A stretch of 64,000 nt of DNA from Sabethes cyaneus (lineage: Eukaryota; Arthropoda; Insecta; Diptera; Culicidae), in contig NC_071355.1 of assembly GCF_943734655.1 (NCBI RefSeq), forward strand, positions 22,704,268 through 22,768,267. Reading direction: 5' to 3'. Of this stretch, positions 1-12,740 are shown one piece after another. Each line of letters starts with the position of its first letter. Position 1 is the first letter of the stretch. The position numbers and the translations under genes were made by a program. The notes beneath the pieces were generated by a model. That model had not been told where the DNA came from and did not search any database. It worked only from the letters and a program-made list of their open reading frames with translations.

Positions 1-519
1 ACAGCAAAAATGTTCCTTAGGAAGTCACACAAAAATTGTCAAAATGCGATATAATCGTTAACCACCAGAACACATGTTATTGTGGCCTGATGGACTAACT
101 CCTAGTGGAACTACAAACTCTAAGATACTGATAAAAATATATATTTCATATCTTAATTTTCGTAATTAACGGCTCTACAAGAAGTTTTTTGAAAATCCAG
201 GTTAGTTGAATATAACTGGTGCTTACATACTAACATTATCCATCTAGCTCCCCCCATCTACTAACAACAATTCCTTTCCCGAATTACTTGTGAAGATGCA
301 GAGGATTCCCTGGTCTTTAGTAGCAACAAGTATTCGACTAACATTCCTTCCCATCCCACTAGGACCCGCATTCGGACGTGGGCGGCGTCGGTATTGATCA
401 GCATGCAGGGACCTGATAAGGATGCACAATGAAGAATAGCATGCAGTCCCAAGTATGCTTTTCCAGCCATCATTTTGCAATTTTCATCGGTCCTGGTCAA
501 TAACGAAGTAGCAACACAC
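1..519. repeat. Flank with dispersed repeat copy
   Basis: No gene is recognised here. Bases 27-134 resemble bases 19339-19446 in the same orientation; both contain the block GTGGCCTGATGG followed by a CTTAGTGGA-like stretch and an ACTCTAAGA stretch. This is a diverged dispersed repeat of unknown class. The stretch ends at the GGGCG that flanks the first Transib-like element. Confidence 0.4.
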
Positions 520-524
520 GGGCG

Positions 525-2438
525 CACTGCGGGACCATTCTGGAAAAAGGCGGTCAAAAGTCTTTTCTCGCTTTTCCTGATGTTTCTGAGCTTAGGTGTC
601 TTCGGAGAAGTTCCTTAAAAAAGTATTCTGAATTTGTTGACATTTCCATACCATTAGATATTAAGGGGATAACACATTTGAAAAAATTAACTTTTCATCG
701 GCACTAGATAGCATGTTAATGTGTTCGGCAAAGTTGTAGATCTTTGAATTTTATTGAACTTTGCTGAAGGTACTAAGTATCTGCATCATATGGTTTGCGA
801 GATATAATCGACTTTCTGTCATGACCCCCTTAAATCAATTTATCAAACTTTTTGTACACAAAACCTCATCTAACAGGTTTGACATGTTCTACATACTTTT
901 TGATACTATCAAAATACGTTACTTTCTAGAAGGTGTAAATATCGTATGTTGCTTTATTTGCCTCAAAACTTGATTTGAAGCATAAATTTTACCGTTTTTA
1001 CAAGTATTTTTTTTCGTAAATAGGCACCTACTGTCAGCTACAGTTAGCATCGCTTGTACTGCCATAGAATATAGTATAAGTGTGACAAAAATCACGGCCT
1101 GGTCTGCCCGGGCATTTCAGTTATTTGAATTATGAATTACATATAAAATATGCTGGTTTTAGTAAACTGTCAAGGATTTATTATTCTTATATGATCTTAA
1201 TAATTTCACAGGACCTCGTCCAGCGTCTATTTTACTATCTGTTGCAGAATTACTTTCGTTCTAGGACTTTTGTAAAAGTTTGTATGCTGCCGCCTGCTGG
1301 TAACAACCGCATTGATTTTTTTACTGTTGGTCTTCTTAAAGTTGAAATCAACGGATCCGACGTCATTAACAATCTTCTGAATACATTTTCGTTTGTCGAT
1401 ATTCTGTTCAGAAATCAGATAACTTAAAGATTTACATACAATCATGATTCATTACAGTTAATGTACCTTGAACATTTTCGTACACGCTTTTCTCCAAAAA
1501 GTTTTATGTCTTTGTTACGGCACTCTTGCGGTTCTTCCGAAAGACGAGCGACCGGTAGAAAAGTTGCATCTATTATTTCTGCACCGTGAATTAAAATTCG
1601 ACGTACCGATTGTGGCATGTAATACCAACCGTATAGTTGAACATATTTCATGGCTGTATCACAGTAATAAATTCTAAAACATGCAATATCGAAAACATTC
1701 TACTGGATTTAATGTAAATAGACGCGATGACAGTTGTGTTTCTGGCATTTACTGTACACTGAATGCATTAGGATATCCAAGCGAACTGAAAGCTCGATGC
1801 AATTATATTTTCAAATAAATCCGGTAAAGTCATATGTAAATTCATAATTGAAGTAACCAAAACGATCAAAACAAAACTCAAAATACCCGAGCAGACGCGG
1901 CCATGATTTTTGGCACACTAAGCGATGCTAACTTTAGCTGACAGTAGGTGCCTATTTACGAAAAAAATTACTTGTAAAAACGGTAAAATTTATGCTTCAA
2001 ATCAATTTTGAAGGCAAATAAAGCAACATACGATATTTACACCTTCTAGAAAGTAACGTATTTTGATAGTATTAAAAAGTTTGTAGAGAATGCCAATCCT
2101 GTTAGATGAGGTTTTGTGTACAAAAAGTTTAATAAACTGATTTTAAGGGGGTCACGACAGAAAGTCGATTATATCTCGCAAACCACATGATGCAAATACT
2201 TAGTATCTTCAGCAAAGTTAAATGAAATTCAAAGTTCTACAACTTTGCCGAACACATGAACATGCTATCTAGTTCCTATGAAAATTTATTTTTTCGAATA
2301 TGTTATCCCCTAAATATCTAATGGTATGAAAATGTCAACAGATGCAGAATACTTTTTTAAGAAACTTCTAAACTCAAAAACGTAAGGAAAAACGAGAAAA
2401 GACTTTTGACCGTCTTTTCCCAGAATGGTCCCACTGTG
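525..2438 (-). mobile_element. Transib-like DNA transposon with long TIRs
   Basis: The element has long imperfect terminal inverted repeats, about 525-1122 against about 1874-2438. The right end read inward begins CACAGTGGGACCATTCTGG and the left end begins CACTGCGGGACCATTCTGG. Both are bordered by the same five bases, GGGCG (520-524 and 2439-2443), read as a 5 bp target-site duplication. CAC(A/T)GTG-type termini and a GC-rich 5 bp duplication are known for the Transib superfamily, the relatives of RAG1. The middle carries a C-terminal transposase relic on the minus strand. Much of the transposase is missing, so the copy should be non-autonomous. The superfamily assignment rests on termini, duplication and the relic together. 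Confidence 0.7.
1227..1651 (-). pseudogene. Transib transposase C-terminal relic
   Basis: The minus-strand frame at 1442-1651 contains RILIHGAEII, then LSEEPQECRNKD and a basic stretch. It continues, after a frame change, in 1227-1445 (EQNIDKRKCIQKI). The SEE..E.RNK signature also occurs in the second element (7917-8162). From family knowledge it corresponds to the region around the third catalytic glutamate of RAG1 and Transib enzymes. N-terminal catalytic aspartates were not found, so the gene is truncated and probably dead. It lies between the two long inverted repeats of the element. The RAG1/Transib match is from memory of the motif and was not searched. Confidence 0.6.
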
Positions 2439-2443
2439 GGGCG

Positions 2444-3119
2444 GTATCCTTTGCTTATGGTAATCCCTCATTCGTGCCCCTAAGCACAGATCTCCAACCT
2501 TTTTATATTGGTTGAGAAATGACTGAGTTATTAGCGTTCAAAACCTATCATTTTTTCGTGACGTTCGCATTTTTGATCTTCGATCTTTGCTATGTTCCTG
2601 TAAAACGTAGTCCTACGAACGTTAATAGGTTGTTTTGTTCCAGTAAACCGCAGTTTAAATTAGCACATCAAAATGGTACGGTTCCACAAAATGCAGCAAC
2701 AACTATCACACAGAAATGTGCTGTAAATTGCGAAAGGCTAGAGCACTTGCACTGTTATCTTTGTTAATAAGCAGATGAGGTCTGATAAGACGTCCGCACT
2801 AATAAGTGTAAATAATTCTTTAAAGAAAAAAAATGTAAAATATTCAAAGAGCTCCTTGATAGCAAACTTGACGTCCTTAGTACACACGGAACTAGAGAAG
2901 GGTTTTTTATCCAGCTTTAACAATCGAAGTGACCACAGTAATTGACCATGACTCTTCCGACCTTTCCTTCCATCGTACACACTGCAATTGCAATACACCA
3001 ATCCATTGCAACCGTACTCCGAAGCGGACTGCAATTCGTTCACAATTGTGTCATCTGATAAAGTGCACTCGCGTGGATTTCCTTTCTTCAATTCAGAATC
3101 TAACTTGTAACGTTACATA
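2444..3119. other. Unassigned stretch with a dispersed repeat
   Basis: Bases 2515-2625 resemble 59950-60075: both have a GAGTTATTAGCGTTC-like then TTTTTCGTG stretch followed by CGTAGTCCTACG. This is a dispersed repeat of unknown class. A minus-strand open frame at 2738-3091 lacks an ATG and matches no family known to me, so it is not called as a gene. Confidence 0.35.
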
Positions 3120-4350
3120 ACGCGTAATTATGCTAACAAGACACGAGAGAACAGCACTTCATTCACGATTCACTGCTTGTATTGTAGACGATTGAAACGG
3201 AACAAAGGAAAAACATTCTCCAAAAACGATTAGGTACTCTATCGAGAAGATGATTCACTGCGGCGCGGCGGATGAAACGGTATCTCTCGCCGAGGGACCA
3301 AAAGGAAGCAAAACACAACTCTAGCAGCAGCAGCAGCAGCTGATTGAATGTTGATGACCACTGGGAACGAAGCAAAAAAGCGCATTCACTTTTTTCCCCG
3401 ACCAGCAGCAGAGCAGACTCCTGTGGGTAAATATTTATAACTCACACACTGTAAGAATAGTGAAAACGCGCATCCGCGGCAGCGAGCAGTAGAAGAACGG
3501 CAGACACGACGTATCACTTCACTCGAAGAAGCGAGCTTAAAACGCGTCCTAATCCGGCGAGAGCCACTCGGCGACTGTCACGCGGTTTCTGTTTCTGTAC
3601 TATGATTTGTGTAGGATTGCGACAACCGTGAACCGGCATCGGTGACGGCGCATACGTTTATGTATTCAGCAGTTCAGAATATAGAGTTCAGAGAACAGAG
3701 CACCGAATGCGTCTGTTAGTTACTGCAACCGGTTCGGTAGTACGTAATGGATATGTTGCGAACGTTGGTAGGTTGGTACCCACTTCCAATCCGATGGATG
3801 GTCAGTCAGTTGCAAATTTCTGCAAAAGTTTGTAGGTAGAACGAAATGGGGCTTGTATTGCAGCAGCAGATTAAACGGGAAAACCTGACGATGTGATTTG
3901 TGGGTAGGGTGGTGCATCCTACTACTACTTCTAGTTTCCAACCTCTAATAGGCTACGATTTACGTACTATCCAAAAAGTCGCACTTTCATTATTTCATAA
4001 TTCACTCGACGTATTTACTGGGAAATATGCACTGAAACACCGCCACAGAAAGTCACAAACCACCCTATCCATTCAATTTCCATTCAATACTAGGGCACAA
4101 CACGCGAGCGCTTCCCGAGCGGGTGCTTGCTTGCGCCTCGCTTTTCCCTCTGCGTTGCGGCTGCGGCACGGTTTTCACTTGTACAGCGCATGCTGTCGGC
4201 TAGCGAAGCGAAACTGCGTTGTTGTCGTTACTCCCGGCTTCACAGCTTACGCTGTGATAACGCTTCTTGGTCCGTAATGGTTTGCGTCCCGAACGCACTG
4301 GTGCTTCCATCTGACAACGGACGACGAAAGTGGGCTTTGAATACAAGTTA
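3120..4350. promoter_or_regulatory. GC-rich promoter or 5' UTR-like block
   Basis: This block stands out from the AT-rich surroundings. It has many CpG dinucleotides, short CAG and GAG runs (five CAG near 3325), and on the minus strand a TATAAATA at about 3430-3437 followed by stop-rich sequence with repeated CAGTGAATC-type words, as is common in insect 5' UTRs. No long ATG-initiated frame with a recognisable domain is present on either strand. It may be the promoter and first non-coding exon of a minus-strand gene lying to the left, but the opposite orientation cannot be excluded. Confidence 0.3.
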
Positions 4351-4556
4351 ATACAAGTTAATGAGGACACAGACAACGGATAAGTAACGGGGTCCGGGAT
4401 GAGAAATAAACGTCAAATCCGATATGTCTGCTGTGTAACCTGACCTTTCGCCTGACGTTTTGGTCCGCCTGACATTATACGGTCCCACTGACTGACCAAC
4501 GAAACACATTTGTTTGCATTGGCAATGGGAGATGAAGCAACGCATTTTTGCAACTA

Positions 4557-4959
4557 CCGTGGACCCCCGTTCATTTGACCGTTTTTAATCTGAACACTTT
4601 TTAATTTGAACCCCGTTGGTTTGCACGACGTGCAAATTAAAAATGGTTCAAACGTCATTCTCAATATGACATCATTTGCTTATGCAGACAATGCACATAA
4701 ACATGATTCTTTTGTGCTGATCTACGTGCTTAATCTGTTTCACATTGCTTTTTCCCAACGATTATGGTAGAAATCCGATCGGAGAATGAAATATTCGCTG
4801 CTTGCAATTGCCAACTGAATCAAACCACCAAACAATAACAAAGAGTAGGGCAGCCAGTTTACACAAGTTCCAGCATATTTAGGGCTACCAGTTGTTCAAA
4901 TTAAAAACTAACCCCGTTAGTTTGCATGAGGAATCGTTCAAACGAACGGGGGTCCACTG
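4557..4959. mobile_element. TA-flanked MITE (pogo/Tigger type)
   Basis: Inverted ends CCGTGGACCCCCGTTCATTTGA (4557 onward) and, read inward from 4959, CAGTGGACCCCCGTTCGTTTGA are flanked by TA on both sides. The 403 bp interior has no coding frame and repeats words such as CCCCGTT.GTTTGCA near both ends. TA duplication with a CAGTGGACCCCCG-type end points to the pogo/Tigger branch of Tc1/mariner. Confidence 0.65.
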
Positions 4960-5240
4960 TATTAACTCCTGCACCGTTTCAACTTTCAACCTTTTCAACG
5001 TTTCAAGTGTTCCAAACGTTCGGCCATCATCAACACACGACTTGTAATTTCGAAGTTTGAATAGGAATAAAGAGTGTCCCTCATAAAATTGCATCACGGA
5101 TAAAACGCTGCAAAAAATTACCCATTGGGTATAATCTCTTGAAAATTTGAGTAGAAGTAGTTTAGAGTGGATTGGTTTGTATTGTATTTTTTTAATCGCA
5201 TTCGTAAATTATTCGTTCAATTATTCGTAAATTGTAAAAT

Positions 5241-5510
5241 ATGGCGTCATCCGAAAACCAATGTCGCGGAGTGATTTTGCGTAAGCACCTGAAAAATCCT
5301 CAACTCTCTCATTGGGACATCGGAAAACAACTTGGAATCGTGCAGTCAACAGCGAGTCGAGTGATTAAACGCTACTAAGAAACTCTGAGCATTGAACGGA
5401 AAAAGAAATGCGGTCAGAATGGATGTTTCATCACTTCATCAGTGATCAGGATCACAAGCGATTCGTGAAAGTATTTAAGCAGAATCCCAATGCTTTTTTC
5501 ACACCATAAG
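5241..5510 (+). pseudogene. Tc1/mariner transposase N-terminal fragment
   Basis: An ATG at 5241 opens 45 codons ending in TAA at 5376-5378. The peptide has the helix-turn-helix pattern of Tc1/mariner DNA-binding domains: a QLSHWDIGKQLGI segment then STASRVIKRY. Homology continues past the stop as an ERKKKCGQNG linker and, in another frame, HKRFVKVFKQNPNA up to about 5508. The catalytic domain is absent. The premature stop, the frameshift and the missing DDE region make this a fragment. No terminal inverted repeats were located around it. Confidence 0.6.
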
Positions 5511-6371
5511 AACATCCATTCACATTTATAAGAACATACATATATGTACCAAACTGGAGGCAATATACGTGTGAAAATTTTAACAACTATTTATAATCCT
5601 ATCTTGCGTGGTTTTAAGGACACGCAACTTAATACTTCTGAATATATGATTAAGATATAACTTAATATTGCAGTCATCTATATAGTTTTATAATTCACAG
5701 TCATGAGTTGTATATCAGGACACTCACGACTGCAAACACGTATATTCTCTATACCTCGTCATCTATCCAACTGAGCGTGGCGTAGTCAAGGACCGAAGAA
5801 TAGTAAGTCGTAACGCGCGCGGAAAACAGAATATTTGTCTATATTTCACCGAAAAAATCAAGAAACTCAAGTTATAAAAGTGAATGGTGACTAACTCAAA
5901 CAACATACCTGGTAATGATATGGGATGAAAAAATTGAATTAATTATTAGAAGCACTTATGGAAGCTCAAAGGACGCAATTCTCTTCCATTCGAAGGACTA
6001 TTGTTCTATTTTTGCCCATATATACCACATTTCATATGAATATCATATTATTAATATTATTGTTATTGATATCATATATGTGGAAAGCTGGATGATGGAG
6101 TGGATTGCCAACCTGAATCCTTAAGGTCTGAAGCAAATATGGCAGTTTTCAATTCTCACAAACAAATCATCACGTGGGTTAAAGTTGGCACAGCGAAATT
6201 GATTATTATATGGAAGGATCCTAATGCTGGAAGGAGACGCTTATAACCCCGGAATGCGCATAAGGGCCTCTGCTTATGAGTCCGCCCAATCCCTTTTGGT
6301 TCTTCTGTAAAAGTATTAGTGTGAACTTCGTTTGATAATTTGATCTACTGTAATTCTACCTACATGCTCTG
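5511..6371. other. No gene; inverted copy of a dispersed repeat
   Basis: Only short unsupported frames occur. Bases 5933-6025 are similar to the reverse complement of 25434-25548 (shared words such as AGAAGCACTTATGGAA and CCATTCGAAGG), so this is one copy of a dispersed repeat. Confidence 0.35.
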
Positions 6372-8789
6372 CACAGTGGTCCAGAAACGAAAGTTAAGTG
6401 GAAACATACTTTTGCGGCTGAGCGATATATAATAGTTCCCTACAATGTTGAGCAAAGTTGTTCAACTCTAAAAGACAATTAATGCGAAATCAACGACTAA
6501 GTTCCAGTTTGGCTTATAAACACATAATCCATAATAACTTTTAGAAGAAAGAGATAGAAGGATAATTACTTCAACAAAGTTGTAGCTAAAGTACATATAA
6601 GTAACTTTGCAAAAGACATAGTAGGCGTATTGTTAGGCGTTTTTAACTCACAGAGTGTTTTTCAACAAGACATCTCAAAAATCACTTTTTCGCTGATTAC
6701 TTCAAATGCAGTGGTTTTATTGCATCATAATGTTTTACAAAGTTGGTTATCTTATCAAAAGACATATTTTTGTAAAATATTGTATGTTGAACACTCATAC
6801 GTATAACGAGTTCTAACGTTTTCCCTGTGTTTTTTAGTCTATTTTGGAATAGAATATCTCAAAAAGGGGCAAACGAAAAAAATTAAACTTGGCCGTTTAT
6901 GAAAGCTTGGATCTTTATCTCAAACATGTGTGGAAATAAAAAACTGGTTTTTTCTCTAACTCGAGTAATTTGAGTTTAATTATTTCATGTTTGACCATTT
7001 TCTACTATGCAGTATTTTCCAATATCTTCTTGAAGACGATTAAAGTTAATGTTAATAGTAAAAAAGAAATTTGTCGTACCTTGACACAATTTCTTATGAT
7101 TGTCACGTAAAATAGTCTTCAAACGGACATGACATCAGTTTTCTATCAGCACCAGCTGTTTTTAATAAATATCTATCTTTCAATTTTCATTATTTTGCAA
7201 ATCTGCTCAATCTAGCATCAATAATTTTTCAAAAATAATTTTCAATATAAAAGCAAAAAAAATATTGGTTATTTCATACGTAGTATTGTTAACTGTTATT
7301 TTAGTTATGTCATTTTTTAATCACATATAAGTATATAAAAACAGGCAAAGAGGTAAAAGAGAAAAAACCTATAGATCCTTTTCGCAAACTTCAACCCCAG
7401 ACAAACAGACGAGACACTCGCTTTAATTCCATTGCCCTATCAAAAACCACTCATTTTTTCAAAAAAGCATGTTTCGCAACATGGCATCACCGCGGCGCGC
7501 GAGTTTTGCTTCGAGGTTTCAGTATAAAACCATACAAATGTGAAAACCCTACAGCATAAAACTCTGTAAATGCCAGCTATTCCGCAACATGCATAACAGA
7601 GGGTGCTAGTGTGCAAGCAAAATGTGTAGGACGATGGTTTTTAAAGGATTTTCTTCTATGTGTCATGTCAGTTCGTCAGTGCTTCAACCACCCTATATCA
7701 GAATGTCGTTGATTCGGAAAACAGAAAGGGTAGTAATTTATTTGAGAGATTCAATAAATGTTTTGTTTTCGAAATATTTTATTATTGTTAGTAATGTAAT
7801 ATTTCATTATATTATTGATTTGCACTTGGTGGAAGCTCCAGAGTACGTGTACAATACGAACGATTTTGTATTGCAATGACTGGATTGGACGACAACAGGA
7901 GGCGTTTGAACACATCCTACAAATTGGCAATCCGGTTAAATTTTCTGGCGTGAAATTCCCTGAACTTACGAATACATTTATTTCGCATTTCCTGTACCTC
8001 TTCGCTTAATAACCCTATGGGTAGTGCCGTAGCCTTAATAATATCTGCGCCATGTACTAGCATTTTATGAACGGTTGGCGATAATGGGTACCATGCGTAA
8101 TGCGAAACGTACATAAGCCTGGTCTTTTCCGCATATTGGATAGATATTGGAAAATACTGCATAGTAGAAAATGGTCAAACATGAAATAACTAAACTGAAA
8201 TTACTCGAGGTAGAGAAAAAACCAGTTTTTTATTTCCACATATGTTTGAGATAAAACTCCAAGCTTTCAGAAACGGCCAAGTTTGATTTTTTTCGTTTGC
8301 CCCTTTTTGAGATATTCTATTCCAAAATAGACTAAAAAAACACAGGAAAAACGTTAGAACTCGTTATACGCATGGGTTTTCATCATACAAAGTTCTGCAA
8401 AAATATGTCTTTTGATAAGATAACCAACTTTGTAAAACATTATGATGCAATAAAACTATTGCATTTGAAGTAATCAGCGAAAAATTGATTTTTGAGAGGT
8501 CTTTTTATAAAACACCCTGTAAGTTGGAAATGCCTTAAAAAACGCCTACTATGTCTTTGGCAAAGTTACTTATATAATTTTTAGCTACAACTTTGTTGAA
8601 GTAATTATCCTTCTATCTCTTTCCTTTAAAAAGTTATTATGTGTTATGTGTTTACAAGCCAAACTGGAACTTAGTCGTTGATTTCGCATTAATTGTCTTT
8701 TAGAGTTGAACAACTTTGCTGAACATTGTGGGGAGCTATTTTGAACCACAAAAAACTTTCCACTCAATTTTCGCTGCTGGACCAGTGTG
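6372..8789 (-). mobile_element. Second Transib-like element, long TIRs
   Basis: Terminal inverted repeats of about 650 bp (6372-7030 and about 8140-8789) begin CACAGTGGTCCAGAAACG on the left and, read inward, CACACTGGTCCAGCAGCG on the right. They are clearly related to each other but differ from the TIRs of the element at 525-2438 apart from the CAC(A)GTGG start. The interior (7031-8139) holds a transposase relic on the minus strand. The five flanking bases (CTCTG and CACTT) do not match, so the target-site duplication is decayed or absent. The copy is non-autonomous. Confidence 0.65.
7917..8162 (-). pseudogene. Transib transposase C-terminal relic, copy 2
   Basis: An 81-residue minus-strand frame has VHKMLVHGADII, then LPIGLLSEEVQEMRNK and a REFHARKFNR basic tail. 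It aligns with the relic at 1442-1651 over the HG.(D/E)II...SEE..E.RNK core. In RAG1 and Transib enzymes this region carries the third catalytic acidic residue. The first part of the frame runs into the inner end of the right TIR. The N-terminal two thirds of the enzyme are missing, so it is a fragment. Confidence 0.6.
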
Positions 8790-8823
8790 CACTTCAAGTC
8801 CTTGAAGTGATGGTGACTTTCTT

Positions 8824-9414
<591 letters not shown>

Positions 9415-9591
9415 GCAGGTACTACGGAACAAAGTATATGGTGGCTAGTAGAGAGCGTGGTAGCCCTTCGGATGTTGGAACTGCGGTGGTAAGAGTTGGA
9501 GATACTTTTGAAGTGGTTCACGAATTTGTTTACCTTAGTACGTTAGTGACGGATGGATTCGATAAGCGGATTGTCGCCGGAAAAGTAAGTA
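9415..9591 (+). pseudogene. RTE-type reverse transcriptase fragment
   Basis: The frame reads TKYMVASRERGSPS then VVHEFVYLSTLVTD, the segment just after the RT active site in RTE-type elements. It closely resembles the minus-strand relic near 32330-32470 (TKYMMAGRERGSPS ... VVDEFVCLDTL). It is cut on the left by the CTA microsatellite and on the right by the MITE at 9592. Confidence 0.6.
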
Positions 9592-10459
9592 GGGGAACTG
9601 TGGGTAAGACGATGAAGAAAGGTAAGACGGACAGGTGGTTGATTCTACCAGTTAAGTATTAAAATTTGTAGATTGTTTGATGGGGTGGGGATCCAACCTT
9701 CTTGCTAGCTTATGAAGTCTGAACGTTCCTATAATCATTTAGAACTTTCAAATTTTGATAACGTTTTGAAAAACTGAAAATTGGAAGAGGTTCTGTGTGC
9801 GGATGTAACTTTTATGTCGTCGAAAACCTATTGAAAAAATAGGTAATTTTATTTGCATATGAAAAATTGTGAACGCTTTGAAAAAATGTATAATGATGGG
9901 GAGAAATTGCTGAGATGGACAGTGAATATATTATAATAAAATTGTTGATTTTGTTTCTTAGTAATATCTCATGCATATAAATGAAAATTTAACTGGACTT
10001 CAACCAAACTAGCAGCCGCCAGACATGAACTAAATTTTGGAATGCTTATTTATGCTGCCGCTGCCAAACAATTTTTGATTGGCAGCCCTTGGAGGGGAGG
10101 GGTGGACAGCCCCCTTCACTTCTTGCATGCTACACCACCATATTTTACGTATTCAATCTGTTAATGTCAAAAATAATTGATGGCTCTCAGCTGAGGCGAT
10201 TTATAATACCTGTTCATTTTACCCCTACACATTGTCCGTTTCACCCGCACCACTAAAATAGTTCACTTTTCCGTCTATTTTTAACACTCAAGATTCAAAA
10301 TACACATTGAAAAACATTTTTTTGTTTAATATTTCACCAGTTGCTTTTGAAAACAATATATTGAACTGAAGTAAACTGTATTTAGGTTTTAGAGATCATA
10401 AATTCTCTGTATAATATTAGATTTTCTTCTTAACCTGTTCGTCTTACCCACAGTTCCCC
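9592..10459. mobile_element. TA-flanked MITE, AGGGGAACTGTGGG ends
   Basis: Inverted ends GGGGAACTGTGGGTAAGACG at 9592 onward and the matching reverse complement ending at 10459, with TA on both sides (9590-9591, 10460-10461). The interior has no coding capacity. TA duplication suggests a Tc1/mariner (pogo-like) driven non-autonomous element. It sits inside the RTE relic. Confidence 0.65.
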
Positions 10460-10788
10460 TAAGTATGCAAGGGATTTGTCCCCGGTTGTGAAACACCCAT
10501 CAATTTTGACGTGTTTATTAAACTAGCACTACCAAATTACTACTAACGTCTCGTCTCATTGTATTCTAGCTTTTAAGCAAATAACAATCAAAATACAGCC
10601 TATAGAATGTTTTGTAGGAAATGTGTTCGAAAAACATGCCCGAAAAAGTTTTTTAGAATGTTTTGGGATTGATTTCTTTGTGTATCAAATAAGAATAGAA
10701 AAAGGCAGTAAATGCATATAACATTACTTTTGGACCTCTTTTTCATCACACAGGTTTAAGTTTTCAGTAAAACAATTTACTAAAAAAA

Positions 10789-12740
10789 TCTATACCTATA
10801 AAGAAGGATTTCTGTCTGTCTGTCTGTCTGTCTGTCTGTCCGTATGTTCCTTATAGAATCGAAAACTACTGGACCAATCGGCATGAAAATATGCATGTAG
10901 AGGTTTTTCGGGGCCAGGAAAGGTTTTAGTGATGGTTAGAAACCCCTCCCCCCACTAAGAGGGGGGGCTCCCATACAAATGAAACACAAATTTCTGCATA
11001 ACTCGACAACTAATCAAGCAAATAGCACAAAATTTGGCATGTGGGTGTCTTCGGTGACAAGAAGTTATTCTATGGTAAATTGAGACCCCTCCCCTCTTTA
11101 TAAGGGGAATTATAACTCCTCTCCTCTTTAAAAGGGGGGCTTCCATACAAATTTCCTCATAACTCGAGAACTAATCAAGCAAATGGAACCAAATTTGGCA
11201 TGTGAAGGTTTTCGAGGGCAAGAATATTTTCTATAGTAAATTAGGACCCCTCCCCACTTTAAGAGGGGGGGCTCCTGTACCAAAGAAACACAATTTTCCT
11301 CATAACTCGAGAAGTAATTAAGCAAATGGAACCAAATTTGGCATGTGGGTGTTTTTGGAGACAAAAATTTTTTCTATGATGAATTGAGACCCCTCCCCAC
11401 TTTAGGAAGGGGGCTCCTATAAAAATGAAATGCAAATTTCCTCATAACTCGAGAATTACTCAAGCAAATGGAACCATATTTGGCATGTGAAAGTTTTCTA
11501 GGGCATGAATATTTTATATGGTGAAATGGGACCCCTCCCAACTTTAAGAGGGGGGGCTCCTATACAAACGAAATACAAATTTCCTCATAACTCAAGAACT
11601 AATCAAGCAAATGGAACCAAATTTGGCACGTGGGTGTTTTTGGAGACAAAAACTTTTTCTATGATGAACTGGGACCCCTCCCCACTTTAGGAGGGGGGCT
11701 CCTATACAAATGAAATACAAATTTCCTCATAACTGAAGAACTAATCAAGCAAATGGAACAAAATTTGGCATGTGAAAGTTTTCGAGGGCAAGAATATTTT
11801 CTATGGTGAATAAGGACCCCTCCCCACTTTAAAAGGGGGGGCTCCTATACAAACGAAATACAAATTACCTCATAACTCGAGAACTAATCAAGCAAATGAA
11901 ACAAAATTTGGCACGTGGGTGTTTTTGGAGACAAATTTTTTTTCTATGATGAATTGGGACCCCTCCCCACTTTAGGAGGGGGGCTCCTATACAAATGAAA
12001 AACAAATTTCCTCATAACTCGAGAACTAATCAAGCAAATGGAACCAAATTTGACATGTAAGTGGTTTTGGACACAAGATTTTTTTCTATGGTGAATTGAG
12101 ACCCCTCTCTTCTTTAAAAAGCGAGTTATGGCCCATCTCCCCTTTAAGAGGGTGGGCTGCCATACAAATGAAATGCAAATTTCCTCTTATCTCGAGAACC
12201 AATCAATCAAATGGAACCAAATTTGGCATGTGGGAGTTTTACATGGCAGAAATTTTTTCTATGGTGAATTACGACCCCTTTCCCTTTTAAGAGGGGAGCT
12301 CCCATACAAATGAAATTCAAATTTCCTTATAACTTGAGAACTAATCAAGCAAATGGAACCAAATTTGGCATGTGGGAGATTTTGGAGTCTTGAATTTATT
12401 TTACGATAGTTAGAGACCTCTCACCCCTGTGGTAGGGGGATATGGACTCTCATACAAATAAAACAGAAATTTTTGCGAAACTCAAAAACTAATCGAACTC
12501 GAGAAATTCGAGACTCTTCCATAAAACATTAGTCAATACAAGATCAGAAAAACTATCTATAGTAACACTAGATCATTCAGGACGAGACGGTCGCGAGTGT
12601 TGCCGGTGACCCGTCGTCGGAAGTGCCGCCCACTGGGGGGCTTGCAAAACTCGAGATTGTGACAAAGATCATCCGAGATTCATGATTTATGTACAACACA
12701 GGTTAATTTGTGGCAATACGAAGTTTGTCGGGTCAGCTAG
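10789..12740 (+). mobile_element. Helitron-like element A (non-autonomous)
   Basis: It starts TCTATACCTATAAAGAAGG followed by TCTG repeats and ends GTCGGGTCAGCTAG, lying between an A and a T. These match the TC...CTAG ends and AT target typical of Helitrons. The same 3' word TCAGCTAG ends element B (38444) and, on the minus strand, the helicase-bearing element at 54450. The interior is a tandem array and no Rep/helicase frame is present, so it would depend on another copy. Confidence 0.6.
10935..12430. repeat. Tandem array of about 143 bp units
   Basis: About eleven diverged units are spaced 140-150 bp. Each has a GACCCCTCCCC...GGGGGGCTCC block, ATACAAATGAAATACAAATT, CTCATAACTCGAGAACTAA, TCAAGCAAATGGAACCAAAT and GGCATGTGGGTGTTTTTGG. 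The C-run and G-run in each unit can pair as a small hairpin. Short frames inside are by-products of the repeat. Confidence 0.85.

Noticed and set aside
10935..12430. CRISPR-like array of regularly spaced repeats
   Set aside because: Units are 140-150 bp direct tandem repeats without unique spacers, in a eukaryotic Helitron-like element.
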